Shown piece after piece: positions 25,036 through 34,590 of a DNA stretch of 64,000 bases. How positions within the stretch are numbered: position 1 is the stretch's first letter; the number at the start of each line of letters is the position of its first letter. This stretch comes from Sphingomonas sp. JC676 (GTDB lineage Bacteria > Pseudomonadota > Alphaproteobacteria > Sphingomonadales > Sphingomonadaceae), in the NCBI RefSeq assembly GCF_014489075.1, contig NZ_JACTGR010000001.1:1-64000 (forward strand). Direction: 5' to 3'. The translations under genes were made by a program, and so were the position numbers. The notes under the pieces were generated by a model. The model was given only the letters and a program-made list of their open reading frames with translations. It was not told the origin of the DNA and did not search any database.

Positions 25036-25725
25036 ATGACTGCACCGCGCATCGATCTCAGCATCCATCACAAGCCCAAGGGCGCGTCCGACCGCATCGC
25101 GCTGGGCTTCACAAAGGTGCTTCGCTGGACCGCCGACACTTTCTTTGCCGAGCGCTACGGCCACCGCGCCGTCGTCCTCGAGACCGTGGCGGCGGTGCCC
25201 GGCATGGTCGGCGCCACAATCAACCACCTGACCTGCCTGCGCCGCATGTGCGACGACAAGGGCTGGATCAAGACGCTGATGGACGAGGCCGAGAACGAGC
25301 GCATGCACCTGATGACCTTCATCGAGATCTCGAAGCCGACCTGGTTCGAGCGCGCGGTGATCATCGGCGTGCAGTGGGTCTTCTACCTGTTCTTCTTCGC
25401 ACTCTATCTCGTCAGCTCGAAGACCGCGCACCGGGTGGTCGGCTATTTCGAGGAAGAGGCGGTGATCAGCTACACCCACTATCTCGCCGAGATCGACGAG
25501 GGTCGTTCGGAGAATGTGCCCGCGCCGGCGATTGCGCTCCGGTACTGGGGTCTGCCCGAGGGCTCGACCCTGCGCGACGTCGTCCTTGTGGTGCGTGCAG
25601 ACGAAGCACACCACCGCGACGTCAATCACGGCTATGCCAACGAGCTGGCCGGCCTGCCCATGGGTGAGGTCGCGGCCTGCCCGCCGCACATCCCGCTCGA
25701 GCCGACCTGGAAGCGGGCAGCCTGA
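25036..25725 (+). CDS. aox: Alternative oxidase (di-iron ubiquinol oxidase)
   Basis: 229 residues from the ATG at 25036, chosen for GGAGGA six bases upstream; ATGs at 24985-24997 lack this. All four iron-ligand motifs are present: Leu-Glu-Thr-Val-Ala, Asn-Glu-Arg-Met-His-Leu, Phe-Glu-Glu-Glu-Ala-Val and Arg-Ala-Asp-Glu-Ala-His-His. Two membrane-associated hydrophobic stretches lie around [12 protein letters not shown] and [15 protein letters not shown]. The enzyme passes electrons from ubiquinol to oxygen without pumping protons and resists cyanide and NO. It is rare in bacteria; divergent from fixLJ, which probably controls it. Confidence 0.94.
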   Translation: MTAPRIDLSIHHKPKGASDRIALGFTKVLRWTADTFFAERYGHRAVVLETVAAVPGMVGATINHLTCLRRMCDDKGWIKTLMDEAENERMHLMTFIEISKPTWFERAVIIGVQWVFYLFFFALYLVSSKTAHRVVGYFEEEAVISYTHYLAEIDEGRSENVPAPAIALRYWGLPEGSTLRDVVLVVRADEAHHRDVNHGYANELAGLPMGEVAACPPHIPLEPTWKRAA

Positions 25726-25774
25726 CCGATCGCCGGCCGGTGGACTCTACCGCCGGCCGCGCTGGAGACACCAG

Positions 25775-26137
25775 ATGTCCATCAACGCCCCGATCCTGTT
25801 GTTTGAACCCGATTCGGCCGTCCGCGCGTCGCTCAAATTCTCGCTCGAGCTGGAAGCCTTCAACGTCGTACTGGCCGAGAATGGCGATGGCGATCCGGCT
25901 GTTGCGGCTTGCTTGGTCATCGATCAGCGGTTTCGCGAAGGCGATGGGCTGGCATTCCTGGCGGACCTGCGGAGCTCGGGATGCGCCACCCCGGCGATCC
26001 TCCTGGCGACCAATCCGACCCGCAGGCTTCGTGAACGCGCACTGGCCGCGGGAGCGGTGCTGGTCGAGAAGCCGTTGCTCGGCAATGCCCTCAGCCAGGC
26101 GCTTCGCGCCATCCTCGGTAGGGCGGAGGCGGCCTGA
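25775..26137 (+). CDS. Stand-alone receiver-domain protein
   Basis: 120 residues from the ATG at 25775 (GGAGACACCAG upstream). The fold follows a CheY-like receiver: Phe-Glu-Pro-Asp-Ser near the N-terminus, Leu-Val-Ile-Asp-Gln-Arg with the probable phospho-Asp, and Val-Glu-Lys-Pro-Leu near the end. The acidic pair is reduced compared with FixJ, so phosphorylation is less certain. No output domain. It sits between the oxidase and the globin and may tune the FixL-FixJ relay. Confidence 0.75.
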   Translation: MSINAPILLFEPDSAVRASLKFSLELEAFNVVLAENGDGDPAVAACLVIDQRFREGDGLAFLADLRSSGCATPAILLATNPTRRLRERALAAGAVLVEKPLLGNALSQALRAILGRAEAA

Positions 26138-26138
26138 G

Positions 26139-26549
26139 ATGACCATTGCAGCGATTACCGAGGACGAGATCCACACGGTGGTGCATGCCTTCTACGCCCG
26201 CGTGCGCGAAGACCCGATGATCGGCCCGGTCTTCAACGGCGCGATCCACGACTGGCCCGTGCATCTCGAGAAGCTCGAGGCGTTCTGGTCCTCCGTCATG
26301 CTCACCAGCGGGCGTTACAAGGGTCAGCCGGTCCCGGCGCATGTGCGTCACGAAGCTCGGATCACTCCCGAAGGCTTTGCGCGCTGGCTGTCGCTCTGGC
26401 GCGAGACGACCGATGCACTGCTTCCGCCACCGGCCGCGGCCGCAATGCAGGATAAAGCCGGCAGGATTGCCGAGAGCCTGTCACACGCGATCGCCTTCTA
26501 TCGGGACAAGACGGGCTCGCGCGCGCCATGCCCGGCATCGGAGAGGTAA
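26139..26549 (+). CDS. Group III truncated haemoglobin
   Basis: 136 residues, beginning one base after the receiver gene stop. Motifs follow class III globins: DPMIGPVFN, Leu-Glu-Ala-Phe-Trp-Ser-Ser-Val-Met-Leu, Gly-Arg-Tyr-Lys-Gly-Gln-Pro-Val, the likely proximal His68 in Pro-Ala-His-Val-Arg-His, and Arg-Trp-Leu-Ser-Leu-Trp. Such globins bind oxygen or NO and are linked to microaerobic and nitrosative stress. Neighbours (FixLJ, NO-tolerant oxidase, DUF1971 protein) fit that role. Confidence 0.9.
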   Translation: MTIAAITEDEIHTVVHAFYARVREDPMIGPVFNGAIHDWPVHLEKLEAFWSSVMLTSGRYKGQPVPAHVRHEARITPEGFARWLSLWRETTDALLPPPAAAAMQDKAGRIAESLSHAIAFYRDKTGSRAPCPASER

Positions 26550-26550
26550 A

Positions 26551-26844
26551 ATGCAAGCCATTCTCCCTTATCGCTCGACCTCGATTTTCGATGCCGAAAC
26601 CCTCCCGATCGCGCTTCGCAAGGAGCATCGCACCAAGCCGGGCGTGTGGGGGCTGGTGCGGGTGCTCGAAGGACAGCTGATGCTGAGCTTCCCCGATGGG
26701 ACGGAGCAATTGCTTTCTTCCTCTGCACCGGGGCTTTTGCTGCCCGACCAGCCTCACTGGGTTACGCCTTTGGGCGCAATGCGAATGCGGGTCGAATTCT
26801 ACAACGAACGGCCACTGCCGCTTGGCAGCAATCCGGCATTGTGA
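26551..26844 (+). CDS. DUF1971 (TehB N-terminal-like) protein
   Basis: 97 residues; GAGAGG precedes the ATG at 26551, one base after the globin stop. A small cupin-like beta fold is suggested by Gly-Val-Trp-Gly-Leu-Val-Arg-Val-Leu-Glu-Gly, Pro-Gly-Leu-Leu-Leu-Pro-Asp-Gln-Pro-His and Val-Glu-Phe-Tyr. DUF1971 occurs alone or as the N-terminus of the tellurite protein TehB. Single-domain forms often follow globins or nitrate/nitrite stress genes. Role unknown; last gene of this cluster. Confidence 0.82.
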   Translation: MQAILPYRSTSIFDAETLPIALRKEHRTKPGVWGLVRVLEGQLMLSFPDGTEQLLSSSAPGLLLPDQPHWVTPLGAMRMRVEFYNERPLPLGSNPAL

Positions 26845-26849
26845 TCGCG

Positions 26850-26956
26850 GCGAAGCGCCGGTCCGCAAAGAGGGTTCTTTTACGTTCGCAATCGGTCAGG
26901 CCGCTGAAAGCCGATGGTCTGCTTTCGGCCCAGCATCGGTCGTCGGACAATGGGGC
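26850..26956. repeat. Intergenic repeat relic
   Basis: About 100 noncoding bases with AAGCGCCGGTCCGC, GGCCGCTGAAAGCCGATGG and CTGCTTTCGGCCCA, text similar to the relics at 22.6 and 34.5 kb, but without the AAGCTGCC core. Confidence 0.35.
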
Positions 26957-27367
26957 TCACCAAGGCAGCTCTTCGATGAATAGGATCAGTTCCTGAAACC
27001 CCGTCGGCTCGAATGCGACGCCGCTGCCCGACTCGCTGAGCGAATGCCGCGCCGCTGCCTCGAGCACTGCCTCGGGATCGGATTGCCGTTGGGGATCATG
27101 CGCAGCGGTCCATTTGGCCAGCGCGGTGACGCGGGCATGCAGCGCTACGGCAGAGATCGTCTCGTCGCGAAGCCCCGCATCCCTGGCATAGGCCTGGAGC
27201 ACCGCCGCCTGGGCGTGCGGATTGTCGCGGTGGGCTTCGGGCAGCATCGCCAGCACTTCCAACGCGGCCGCGATCTGGGCGCCGGTGAATAGCGGCGCGT
27301 TGAGCGCCTCGATCGCCGTGCTCGTGCTGGTCCGCCGGGCGGGCTTGGGAGAAGCTTGGAAAAACAT
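26957..27367 (-). CDS. Protein of unknown function beside an SRAP gene
   Basis: 136 residues; GAGG precedes the ATG at 27367. The predicted fold is helical, with an Ala/Leu-rich middle (AAALEVLAMLPEAHRDNP) and an acidic hydrophobic C-terminus (Leu-Ile-Leu-Phe-Ile-Glu-Glu). It starts 12 bases after the stop of the cysteine-less SRAP gene, so both are likely expressed from the same LexA-controlled promoter. No domain recognised; a DNA-repair accessory role is only a guess from context. Confidence 0.6.
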   Translation of the reverse strand: MFFQASPKPARRTSTSTAIEALNAPLFTGAQIAAALEVLAMLPEAHRDNPHAQAAVLQAYARDAGLRDETISAVALHARVTALAKWTAAHDPQRQSDPEAVLEAAARHSLSESGSGVAFEPTGFQELILFIEELPW

Positions 27368-27379
27368 CGGCTGCCTCGC

Positions 27380-27904
27380 TTACAATGCCAGTTCGTGTTG
27401 CACGGCCTGGGCGACGCGCGGCGCGATCTCCTCGACGAGGAAGCTGCGGGCCGGCAGGGGCTGCAGGATCTCGTCTTCCGGAAGTTTGCGGTCGAGCCAG
27501 GCCATATTCTGTCGGCGCAGCAGCACGGCGCCTTGCCGTTCCTGGTAGAAGAAGATGTCGGGATTGGCCTCGATCGTCAGGATCGCATAGCTCACACCAC
27601 GGTCTTCGGTCGCCGGGTGCCAGACGCCGGCGAGGTAGAAGAAATTGCCGTCGTCGAGCGTCACGCGGAACTTGCGGTCGCCATTGGTGACCTGGAATTC
27701 GCTGGCCGGCACGAGGCAACGGTTCCTGGGGAAGGTCTTTCCTTCCGATCGGACGAACCGGAACGGCTTGCCGCCTTTCTCCCATGCCTCCAGGCCCCAG
27801 GCCGCTTCGATCATCTCGATCTCTTGCATATCCTTAGGGTTCCGCCGGATGATCGCCCGGCGGCTTCCAAAGGGTGCTCCCGACTCGAAGGGACTCGCTT
27901 GCAT
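27380..27904 (-). CDS. SRAP-domain protein lacking the N-terminal cysteine
   Basis: 174 residues. It keeps SRAP (YedK/HMCES) landmarks: Asn-Arg-Cys-Leu-Val-Pro-Ala-Ser-Glu-Phe, then Tyr-Leu-Ala-Gly-Val-Trp and a Glu-Arg-Gln-Gly-Ala-Val segment. The Met-Cys start that makes the DNA-protein crosslink at abasic sites is missing: the chain begins Met-Gln-Ala-Ser, and the frame closes 13 codons upstream, so no Met-Cys start fits. It may bind damaged DNA without crosslinking. Divergent from the canonical SRAP gene, with one LexA box between. Confidence 0.82.
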   Translation of the reverse strand: MQASPFESGAPFGSRRAIIRRNPKDMQEIEMIEAAWGLEAWEKGGKPFRFVRSEGKTFPRNRCLVPASEFQVTNGDRKFRVTLDDGNFFYLAGVWHPATEDRGVSYAILTIEANPDIFFYQERQGAVLLRRQNMAWLDRKLPEDEILQPLPARSFLVEEIAPRVAQAVQHELAL

Positions 27905-27909
27905 GAGGA

Positions 27910-27924
27910 GAACATAATGCGAAC
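27910..27924. promoter_or_regulatory. LexA box between two SRAP genes
   Basis: GAAC-ATAATGC-GAAC, exact SOS operator, in the 49-base divergent gap. It is six bases from the minus-strand start and 29 from the plus-strand start, so one site could repress both SRAP genes. Confidence 0.8.
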
Positions 27925-27953
27925 GAACGCGTCATGCAAATCGGGAGGACGGC

Positions 27954-28580
27954 ATGTGCAATGACTATCGGCTCGAGGTCGACATCGCCTCGATCATGGA
28001 GGATTTCGACGATCTGAAGATCAAGATCGACCTGCCCGAGGGCACGCCCAACGTTGCCGCGCGCGAGGATATCAAGATCACCGACGTGGCGCCGATCGTG
28101 AAGAGCGTGGAGGGCGTGCGTGGGGCAGGCGCCCTGGTCAACCGGCGGTGGAGCTGGCCGGGGCCGAGCGGCAAGCCGGTCTACAACTACCGGGCCGAGG
28201 GTCGGGCGTTCGCCTCGCATCGCTGCCTGATCCTGGCCGACGGCTTCTACGAGTTCACCGATCCCGAGGACCCCAAGCAGAAGCGGCTCAACAAATGGCT
28301 GTTCACGCTGCGCGACCATCGCTGGTTCGCGATCGCGGGCATCTGGCGCGCGCATGAGAAGGTGGGGGAGGCGTTCACGATGCTGACGCTCGACCCCGGC
28401 CCCGATATCGCGCCCTTCCATCGCCGGCAGATCGTTCCACTCACCCGGGACCAATGGGCGGATTGGCTCGATCCCACGGTGCCGGCTGGTGACGTGCTGC
28501 AGACCTTGCCGGCTGGAAGCCTGATCCCGCAGCAGGTCTATGGCGCGCCGCCGTCCGCCGGTCAGCCTGCATTGCTGTGA
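27954..28580 (+). CDS. yedK: SRAP-domain abasic-site protein (YedK/HMCES family)
   Basis: 208 residues, beginning Met-Cys-Asn-Asp-Tyr-Arg; Cys2 becomes the N-terminal nucleophile after Met removal and forms a thiazolidine crosslink with abasic sites in single-stranded DNA. Further motifs: Pro-Val-Tyr-Asn-Tyr-Arg-Ala-Glu, His-Arg-Cys-Leu-Ile-Leu-Ala-Asp-Gly-Phe-Tyr-Glu and Ala-Gly-Ile-Trp, with the conserved Asn and Glu. GGGAGG precedes the ATG. LexA box upstream and imuA downstream place it in the SOS response. Confidence 0.92.
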   Translation: MCNDYRLEVDIASIMEDFDDLKIKIDLPEGTPNVAAREDIKITDVAPIVKSVEGVRGAGALVNRRWSWPGPSGKPVYNYRAEGRAFASHRCLILADGFYEFTDPEDPKQKRLNKWLFTLRDHRWFAIAGIWRAHEKVGEAFTMLTLDPGPDIAPFHRRQIVPLTRDQWADWLDPTVPAGDVLQTLPAGSLIPQQVYGAPPSAGQPALL

Positions 28581-28625
28581 AGGTGGAGTTGATTTCAGTA
28601 GCTTGACGAAAGTCCGATCGGGGCG

Positions 28626-28640
28626 GAACATTAAGGGAAC
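28626..28640 (+). promoter_or_regulatory. LexA box of the imuA-imuB-dnaE2 operon
   Basis: GAAC-ATTAAGG-GAAC, exact SOS operator, 20 bases before the imuA start. Confidence 0.85.
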
Positions 28641-28660
28641 AAGTGAGTCGATGTTCCCGT

Positions 28661-29434
28661 ATGTCCAGCCAGGTCCTTCCTCTGTCCGATCGCGCGCGCC
28701 TGCTCGACGAGCTGCGCGCGCGCATCGTCTCGCGGAAGGAAACGGTGTCGGCCGTGCTGCCGTTCGGGATCGATGCGCTCGATAGCAGGCTGGCCCAGGG
28801 CGGGATCGAGGGCGCCGGCCTGCACGAGGTGGCCGCCGCTTCGTCGACCTTGGGCGACGATGCCGCGGCCACCTTGTTCGTGGCCGGGGTGGCGGCGCGG
28901 TTCGCGGTAGCGTCGGGCGCGCAGCTTGCCTGGGCGCTGACCCGGTTCGATCTCTATGCGCCCGGCCTCGAACAGGCCGGGCTGCCGCCGGCCAAGTTGC
29001 TCTACCTCCAGGGCAAGGATGACGTGATGGCGCTCGCGCTTGCCGAAGATTGCCTGCGCGAAGGTGCTTTTGCGGCGGTCGTCGCCGAGGTGAAGGCGGC
29101 CGACCAGACCGCGACGCGCCGTCTCCAGCTCGCTGCCGCCGACGGTGACACGCCGATGCTGTTGCTCCGGCGCTGGAAGCGCATGGGCCGCGATCCGCTC
29201 GAGCTGCCCTCGGCGGCCTGCACGCGCTGGCGGATCGGCTGCGCGCCGTCGGTACCGCTTCAGCATCCCGGTGTCGGGCGTGGTTGCTGGTCGGTCGAAA
29301 TCGCCCGCCAGCGCGGCGGCAATCCATTCTCTCTGACGCTTGAGGCTTGCGATGACACGGGTCGCCTCGCTCTACCTGCCGCAGCTCCCGATCGAGCGGC
29401 TGTGGCGGTCGGAGCGGCAGCTCGCGCCGCCTGA
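28661..29434 (+). CDS. imuA: ImuA, RecA-like mutagenesis protein
   Basis: 257 residues from the ATG at 28661; a GTG at 28643 is in frame but lies almost at the operator. The chain shows the ImuA layout: Pro-Phe-Gly-Ile-Asp-Ala-Leu-Asp near the start, Gly-Leu-His-Glu-Val, and a RecA-like core without a good Walker A. ImuA and ImuB form the SOS mutasome with DnaE2, allowing damage-induced mutagenic bypass. Its 3' end overlaps imuB by about 80 bases. Confidence 0.88.
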   Translation: MSSQVLPLSDRARLLDELRARIVSRKETVSAVLPFGIDALDSRLAQGGIEGAGLHEVAAASSTLGDDAAATLFVAGVAARFAVASGAQLAWALTRFDLYAPGLEQAGLPPAKLLYLQGKDDVMALALAEDCLREGAFAAVVAEVKAADQTATRRLQLAAADGDTPMLLLRRWKRMGRDPLELPSAACTRWRIGCAPSVPLQHPGVGRGCWSVEIARQRGGNPFSLTLEACDDTGRLALPAAAPDRAAVAVGAAARAA

Positions 29435-31133
29435 GCGCGCGGCCGCGCCGCTTCCCCTGGCGATCGACGACGATCCCGGCGCCTGCTCGGTGCCGCGCGG
29501 CGGTGGCTGGCGGCCGGGTGCGCGCTGGGCGCGGGGAAGCCCGTCGGACGCCGAGCGGATCGCGGCACTGCCCGCGCATCAGCGCCCGCCGATGCGCGAG
29601 CTTGGCCGGCGTTCCGAGTCCGCCCAGCATCCGTTCAAGGCGATGCGGCCCGACGAAGGCGGCCGCGGATCGGCGCTCGTGTCGGTGCAGGCCGCGAGGG
29701 GGCGACCGACCGTGCTGGTGCTGCGCAGCGGTCAGCGCGAGATAGTGAGCGCCGCGTGTCCGGTCGCGCTGTCGCTGCGGCTGAGGCCGGGAATGGCGGC
29801 GGCGCATGCGCGGGCGCTGGTCGGTGATCTCGATGTGCGGGACGCGGATATCGCGGCGGATGAAGCGCTGCTCGAGCGGTTGGCGCAGCATGCGGTGATC
29901 CACTGGACGCCGATCGCCACCGTCTCGGGACAGGACGGGCTTTGGCTCGACATGACCGGGACCAGCCATCTGTACGGCGGGGAGGCGCGTTTTTGCCGGC
30001 GGGTAGCCGGGTTCTTCGCGCGGCTGGGGCTGACCGCGCGTATCGCCATCGCCGGCACGGCGGGCGCCGCGCATGCGCTGGCGCGCTATGGCGGCCGGCA
30101 GATCGTTCTGCTCGAGCCGGGGCGGGAGGCGCAGGCATTGGCCGCACTGCCGATCGCCGCGCTTCGGTTGGAGGAGACCGCGCTCGACGCCGCTGCGCGC
30201 TTTGGCCTGGAGCGGGTCGGCGATCTGTATCCCATGCCGCGCGGACCGCTGGCCCGCCGCCTCGGCCTGGCGACCGTCACCCGGCTCGACCAGGCGCTGG
30301 GACGCGCGGCCGAGCCGATCGTGCCGGTAGTGCTGGTCGAGCAGCCCGAGGTGGTGCGTCGTCTGCTGGAGCCGATCGCCACGCCCGAGGCGATCACACA
30401 GGTGATCGCCGATCTCGTGGCCGACCTGGTGGAGCTGCTGCGCGAGCAAGGTCTCGGCGTGCGCACCGCGGTGCTGACCGCAGAGCGCGTCGACGGCGCC
30501 GCGCAGCATATCGCGATCGGCGCATCGCGTGCCACGCGCGATGCGCGGCATCTGGTGCGGATGTTCGGGCTCAAGGTCGATCGGCTCGAGCCGGGCCTCG
30601 GCATCGAGGCGATGCGGCTCACCGTGCCGCGCAGCGACCCTCTGGGTGCCGTGGCATGGGGCAGTCTGCTGGACGAGGCAGCGCCGCAAGACCTGGCGCC
30701 GGCGATCGACCAGCTTGTCGGGCGGGCCGGGGAAGGGGCGGTATTCCGCATGACGCTCGAGGAAAGCGACGTGCCCGAGCGTGCGGTCCGGCGCATCGGA
30801 CCGCTGGCGCCGGTGCGGGGCTGGCCGGCATGGAAGCGTCCGGCGCGGATGCTGCGCCGACCGGAATTCCTGACGGGTGTCGTGGCGCTGCTGCCCGACC
30901 ATCCGCCCCGGCGGTTTACCTGGCGGGGCAAGCCGTACCGCGTGGTGGCGGGCGACGGTCCCGAGCGGATCCACGGCGAATGGTGGCGCTCGGACCATGA
31001 GCATTGGGCGGTGCGGGACTATTTCCGGGTCGAGGTGGAGGGCGGGGAACGCTTCTGGATTTTCCGGCGCGGTGACGGCGTGGCGCCCGAGACCGGCGAT
31101 CTCAGCTGGTATCTCCACGGGGTGTTCGGCTGA
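29352..31133 (+). CDS. imuB: ImuB, Y-family polymerase-like protein
   Basis: 593 residues from the ATG at 29352 ([10 protein letters not shown]); the overlap with imuA is typical of this operon. The Y-polymerase palm residues are missing (Trp-Leu-Asp-Met-Thr-Gly is present but not the DE catalytic pair), as known for ImuB. It acts as scaffold between DnaE2, the sliding clamp and ImuA. The C-terminal part (Tyr-Arg-Val, Glu-Trp-Trp) matches ImuB tails. The stop overlaps the dnaE2 start (TGATG). Confidence 0.9.
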   Translation: MTRVASLYLPQLPIERLWRSERQLAPPERAAAPLPLAIDDDPGACSVPRGGGWRPGARWARGSPSDAERIAALPAHQRPPMRELGRRSESAQHPFKAMRPDEGGRGSALVSVQAARGRPTVLVLRSGQREIVSAACPVALSLRLRPGMAAAHARALVGDLDVRDADIAADEALLERLAQHAVIHWTPIATVSGQDGLWLDMTGTSHLYGGEARFCRRVAGFFARLGLTARIAIAGTAGAAHALARYGGRQIVLLEPGREAQALAALPIAALRLEETALDAAARFGLERVGDLYPMPRGPLARRLGLATVTRLDQALGRAAEPIVPVVLVEQPEVVRRLLEPIATPEAITQVIADLVADLVELLREQGLGVRTAVLTAERVDGAAQHIAIGASRATRDARHLVRMFGLKVDRLEPGLGIEAMRLTVPRSDPLGAVAWGSLLDEAAPQDLAPAIDQLVGRAGEGAVFRMTLEESDVPERAVRRIGPLAPVRGWPAWKRPARMLRRPEFLTGVVALLPDHPPRRFTWRGKPYRVVAGDGPERIHGEWWRSDHEHWAVRDYFRVEVEGGERFWIFRRGDGVAPETGDLSWYLHGVFG

Positions 31134-34100
31134 TGACGACCTATGTCGAGCTTCAGGTCACCAGCCATTTCTCGTTCCTGCGCGGCGCGTCGGCGCCCGA
31201 AGAGCTGTTCGCGGCTGCCGGCCTGCTCGGGCACGCGGCTTTGGGGCTTGCCGACTGGAGCAGCGTCGCCGGTGTCGTGCGGGGCTGGGAAGGGCAGAAG
31301 GCGACAGGTGTCCGCATGATCGCGGGCGCGCGGGTCGACCTCACCGATGGCCGGGCGCTGTTGCTCTATCCGAAGGATCGAGCTGCCTGGTCGCGCCTCA
31401 CCCGGCTGCTGTCGATCGGCAAGGCGCGGGGCGGCAAGGGCTGCTGCATCCTCGACTGGGCCGATGTCGTGTTCCATGCCGAAGGGCTCGTCGCGATCCT
31501 CGTGCCGGATATGCCGGGCGAGGAGACGAGGGAGCATTTGCGGGCATTGGCCGAGGCCTTCGGGGCTCGGGCCTATTGCGCGCTGTCCTTCCGGCGGCGG
31601 CCCGACGATCTGGCGCGGCTGCATGGCCTGGACCGGCTTGCGCGTGACGCGGGGGTTCGCGCGGTCGCGACTGGGGACGTCCTGTATCATTCGCCCGAGG
31701 CGCGGCCGTTGCAGGACGTGGTGACCGCCATTCGCGAGAAGACCGTGGTCGATGCGCTCGGCTACCGGCGCGAGCGCTTCATGGACCGGCATCTCAAGTC
31801 GTCCGCTGAGATGGAGCGGCGCTTCTCGGGCTTTCCGGATGCGATCGCGGCCAGCGCGGATATCGCTCGGACATGCACCTTCGATCTTGGCGAGATCCGC
31901 TACCAATATCCGTACGAGCAGGTGATGGCGGGCAAGACAGCCCAGCAGGCTTTGGCGATGCTGACCGAGGAGGCGGCGGCCGCGAAATTCCCCGACGGCG
32001 TGCCCAAGCCCTATGCCGACCAGATCGCGCATGAGCTGCGGCTGATCGACCAGCTCGGCTACGCGCCCTATTTCCTGACCGTCCGCGCCATCGTCGCCGA
32101 AAGCGTGCGGCGCGGCATCCTCTGCCAGGGGCGGGGTTCGGCCGCGAACAGCTGCGTCTGCTTCCTGCTCGGCATCACCTCGATCGATCCCATCCAGCAC
32201 GAGCTGCTCTTCGAGCGCTTCGTCTCGGGTGAGCGCAAGGAGCCGCCCGATATCGATGTCGATTTCGAGCATGAGCGCCGCGAGGAAATCATCCAGTGGA
32301 TCTACGAGACCTATGGCCGCAGGCATTCAGCGCTGACCGCGGTCGTGACCCGCTACCGCACGCGCGGCGCGGTTGCCGAAGTGGGCAAGGCGCTTGGGCT
32401 GCCGCGCGACCTGACCAAGATGCTGACCGGCCTGGTCTGGGGCTGGTCGATGGACGGTATCTCGGACGCGCAGATCGAGAGCCTCAACCTCAATGCCGAC
32501 GATCACCGGCTCAAGCTGACCCTGCGCCTTGCGCGCCAGCTGATCGGCACGCCGCGGCATCTCTCCCAGCATCCCGGCGGGTTCGTGCTGACCCAGGACC
32601 GATTGGACGACCTCGTGCCGATCGAGCCGGCGCGGATGGAGGACCGTCAGATCATCGAATGGGACAAGGACGATATCGACGCCCTCCACTTCATGAAGGT
32701 CGATGTGCTGGGCTTGGGCATGCTCGGCTGCATGAACCGCGCCTTCAACCTGCTCGAGGCGCATAAGGGCGTGAAGGTCGGCATGGCCGACCTGCAGGAC
32801 GACGATCCGGCCGTTTATGCGATGATCCAGAAGGCTGACACACTGGGCGTCTTTCAGATCGAGAGCCGCGCGCAGATGTCGATGCTGCCGCGCATGAAAC
32901 CGGCGCGCTTCTACGATCTCGTCATCGAGGTTGCGATCGTCCGGCCAGGACCCATCCAGGGCGACATGGTCCATCCGTATCTTCGCCGGCGGGAGGGCAA
33001 GGAGAAGCCCGAATATCCCAAGCCTGAGCTGCGCGCGGTGCTCGAGAAGACTTTGGGCGTGCCGCTGTTCCAGGAGCAGGCGATGAAGGTCGCGATCGTC
33101 GGCGCGGGGTTTACGCCCGCCGAAGCCGACCAGCTGCGCCGTGCCATGGCGACATTCAAGCTAACCGGCGGGGTCAGCCATTTCTACGACAAGCTGGTTG
33201 GCGGCATGGTGGCGCGCGGCTATCCACAGGACTTTGCCGAGCGGACCTTCAAGCAGATCGAGGGGTTCGGCTCCTATGGCTTTCCGGAGAGCCATGCCGC
33301 CTCCTTCGCCAAGATTGCCTATGCCTCCTGTTGGGTGAAGCATCACCATCCGGACGTGTTCTGTGCCGCTTTGCTCAATGCACAGCCCATGGGGTTCTAC
33401 GCACCTGCCCAGATCGTCCGCGACGCGCAGGCGCACGGGGTCGAGATACGTCCCGTCGATATCAATGCGAGCCGCTGGGACTGCACGCTCGAGGAGACAG
33501 GTGGGCGCTATCTGGCGGTGCGGCTCGGGTTCCGGCAGGTGCGCGGGCTCGCCAATGTCCATGGCGCTGCGATCGTTGCGGCGCGCGGCGAAGTGTCCGA
33601 GGGGGCGCCTGCCTATGACAGCGTCGAGGCCGTGTGGCGCCGTTCGGGCGTGCCGCGCGTGGCGATCGAGCGTCTGGCCGAGGCCGATGCGTTCCGTGCG
33701 CTCGCAATGGATCGCCGCAAGGGGCTCTGGTTCGCCCGCGGTCTGGGGGCTGCACCCTTGCCCCTGTTCGAGGCGGCGGATGCGCGGGAAGGTGGGTTCA
33801 GCCCGGAAGGCATCGAGCCCGAGGTCACTCTCAGGCCGTTGACCGACGGACGCGAGGTGGTCGAGGATTATCGCGCGCTGCAGCTTTCGCTGCGGGCGCA
33901 CCCATTATCGTTCCTGCGCGAGCAGCTTGCCGCAGAACGCGTCGTGCGCTGCGGCGATCTCGCCGGCATCCACGACGGGCGGCATGTGGAGGTGGCGGGC
34001 GTGATCCTGGTCCGCCAGCGTCCCGGTTCGGCGCGGGGCGTGCTCTTCATCACCATCGAGGACGAGACCGGCGTCGCCAACGGCATTCTCTGGCCCGACC

Positions 34101-34411
34101 GGTTCGAGAAGCAGCGGCGCGTGGTGATGTCGGCGTCGATGGTATCGTTGCGCGGGCGGCTGCAGAAGGAAGGGCAGGTGATCCACGTCATCGTCGATCG
34201 CGTGGTCGACCGCGACGAGATGCTGCGGTCGATCGGCAACATGGATTTGTCCATTGCCCATGGCCGGGGCGACGGCGCCACCCATGCCGGAAGCCCGGAC
34301 CGCGGCGAGGCAGGATGGCGTCCGGGTCCGCGCGACCTTTACTCGCCGCCGTTCCCGAATGGGGCGGATCCCGAGGGAATCATCAAGGTTCGGAGCCATG
34401 ATTTCCATTAA
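31133..34411 (+). CDS. dnaE2: Error-prone DNA polymerase DnaE2
   Basis: 1092 residues, family-typical. The N-terminal PHP domain starts [14 protein letters not shown], where the replicative enzyme has more metal ligands. The polymerase core has Gly-Arg-Gly-Ser-Ala-Ala-Asn-Ser and Pro-Asp-Ile-Asp-Val-Asp-Phe with catalytic aspartates. Helix-hairpin-helix and OB domains follow ([10 protein letters not shown]). It performs translesion synthesis after SOS induction with ImuA/ImuB. First codon overlaps the imuB stop. Confidence 0.95.
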   Translation: MTTYVELQVTSHFSFLRGASAPEELFAAAGLLGHAALGLADWSSVAGVVRGWEGQKATGVRMIAGARVDLTDGRALLLYPKDRAAWSRLTRLLSIGKARGGKGCCILDWADVVFHAEGLVAILVPDMPGEETREHLRALAEAFGARAYCALSFRRRPDDLARLHGLDRLARDAGVRAVATGDVLYHSPEARPLQDVVTAIREKTVVDALGYRRERFMDRHLKSSAEMERRFSGFPDAIAASADIARTCTFDLGEIRYQYPYEQVMAGKTAQQALAMLTEEAAAAKFPDGVPKPYADQIAHELRLIDQLGYAPYFLTVRAIVAESVRRGILCQGRGSAANSCVCFLLGITSIDPIQHELLFERFVSGERKEPPDIDVDFEHERREEIIQWIYETYGRRHSALTAVVTRYRTRGAVAEVGKALGLPRDLTKMLTGLVWGWSMDGISDAQIESLNLNADDHRLKLTLRLARQLIGTPRHLSQHPGGFVLTQDRLDDLVPIEPARMEDRQIIEWDKDDIDALHFMKVDVLGLGMLGCMNRAFNLLEAHKGVKVGMADLQDDDPAVYAMIQKADTLGVFQIESRAQMSMLPRMKPARFYDLVIEVAIVRPGPIQGDMVHPYLRRREGKEKPEYPKPELRAVLEKTLGVPLFQEQAMKVAIVGAGFTPAEADQLRRAMATFKLTGGVSHFYDKLVGGMVARGYPQDFAERTFKQIEGFGSYGFPESHAASFAKIAYASCWVKHHHPDVFCAALLNAQPMGFYAPAQIVRDAQAHGVEIRPVDINASRWDCTLEETGGRYLAVRLGFRQVRGLANVHGAAIVAARGEVSEGAPAYDSVEAVWRRSGVPRVAIERLAEADAFRALAMDRRKGLWFARGLGAAPLPLFEAADAREGGFSPEGIEPEVTLRPLTDGREVVEDYRALQLSLRAHPLSFLREQLAAERVVRCGDLAGIHDGRHVEVAGVILVRQRPGSARGVLFITIEDETGVANGILWPDRFEKQRRVVMSASMVSLRGRLQKEGQVIHVIVDRVVDRDEMLRSIGNMDLSIAHGRGDGATHAGSPDRGEAGWRPGPRDLYSPPFPNGADPEGIIKVRSHDFH

Positions 34412-34439
34412 GCGGCGGATGATCCCGAGATGTTGGCGC

Positions 34440-34565
34440 CGCAATTTCCCCTTCCATCTTGTTCAGAGCGTTCGGACCCGTGCGACAGCTATGCGCCCCA
34501 ATAACGGTCGTTTCAGCGATGGGGAAACGCTCGTCGGAAGCTGCCATTCACCGCTGGGTGGATAG
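34440..34565. repeat. Intergenic repeat relic with GGAAGCTGCCATTC
   Basis: Noncoding DNA after dnaE2. It has CGACAGCTATGCGCCCCAATAACGG-like text in pieces and GGAAGCTGCCATTC at 34536-34549, identical to 22676-22689. Confidence 0.5.
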
Positions 34566-34590
34566 AGTTCGTCAGGCGCTTTCGAAACCA

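Noticed and set aside
26874..26887. LexA-like GTTC...GTTC
   Set aside because: The spacing is six bases, not seven, and no start codon follows at a fitting distance.
27834..31118. 1094-codon minus-strand open frame opposite the SRAP-imuA-imuB genes
   Set aside because: Arg/His/Pro/Ala-rich shadow of GC-biased genes on the plus strand that have clear families; no motif of its own.
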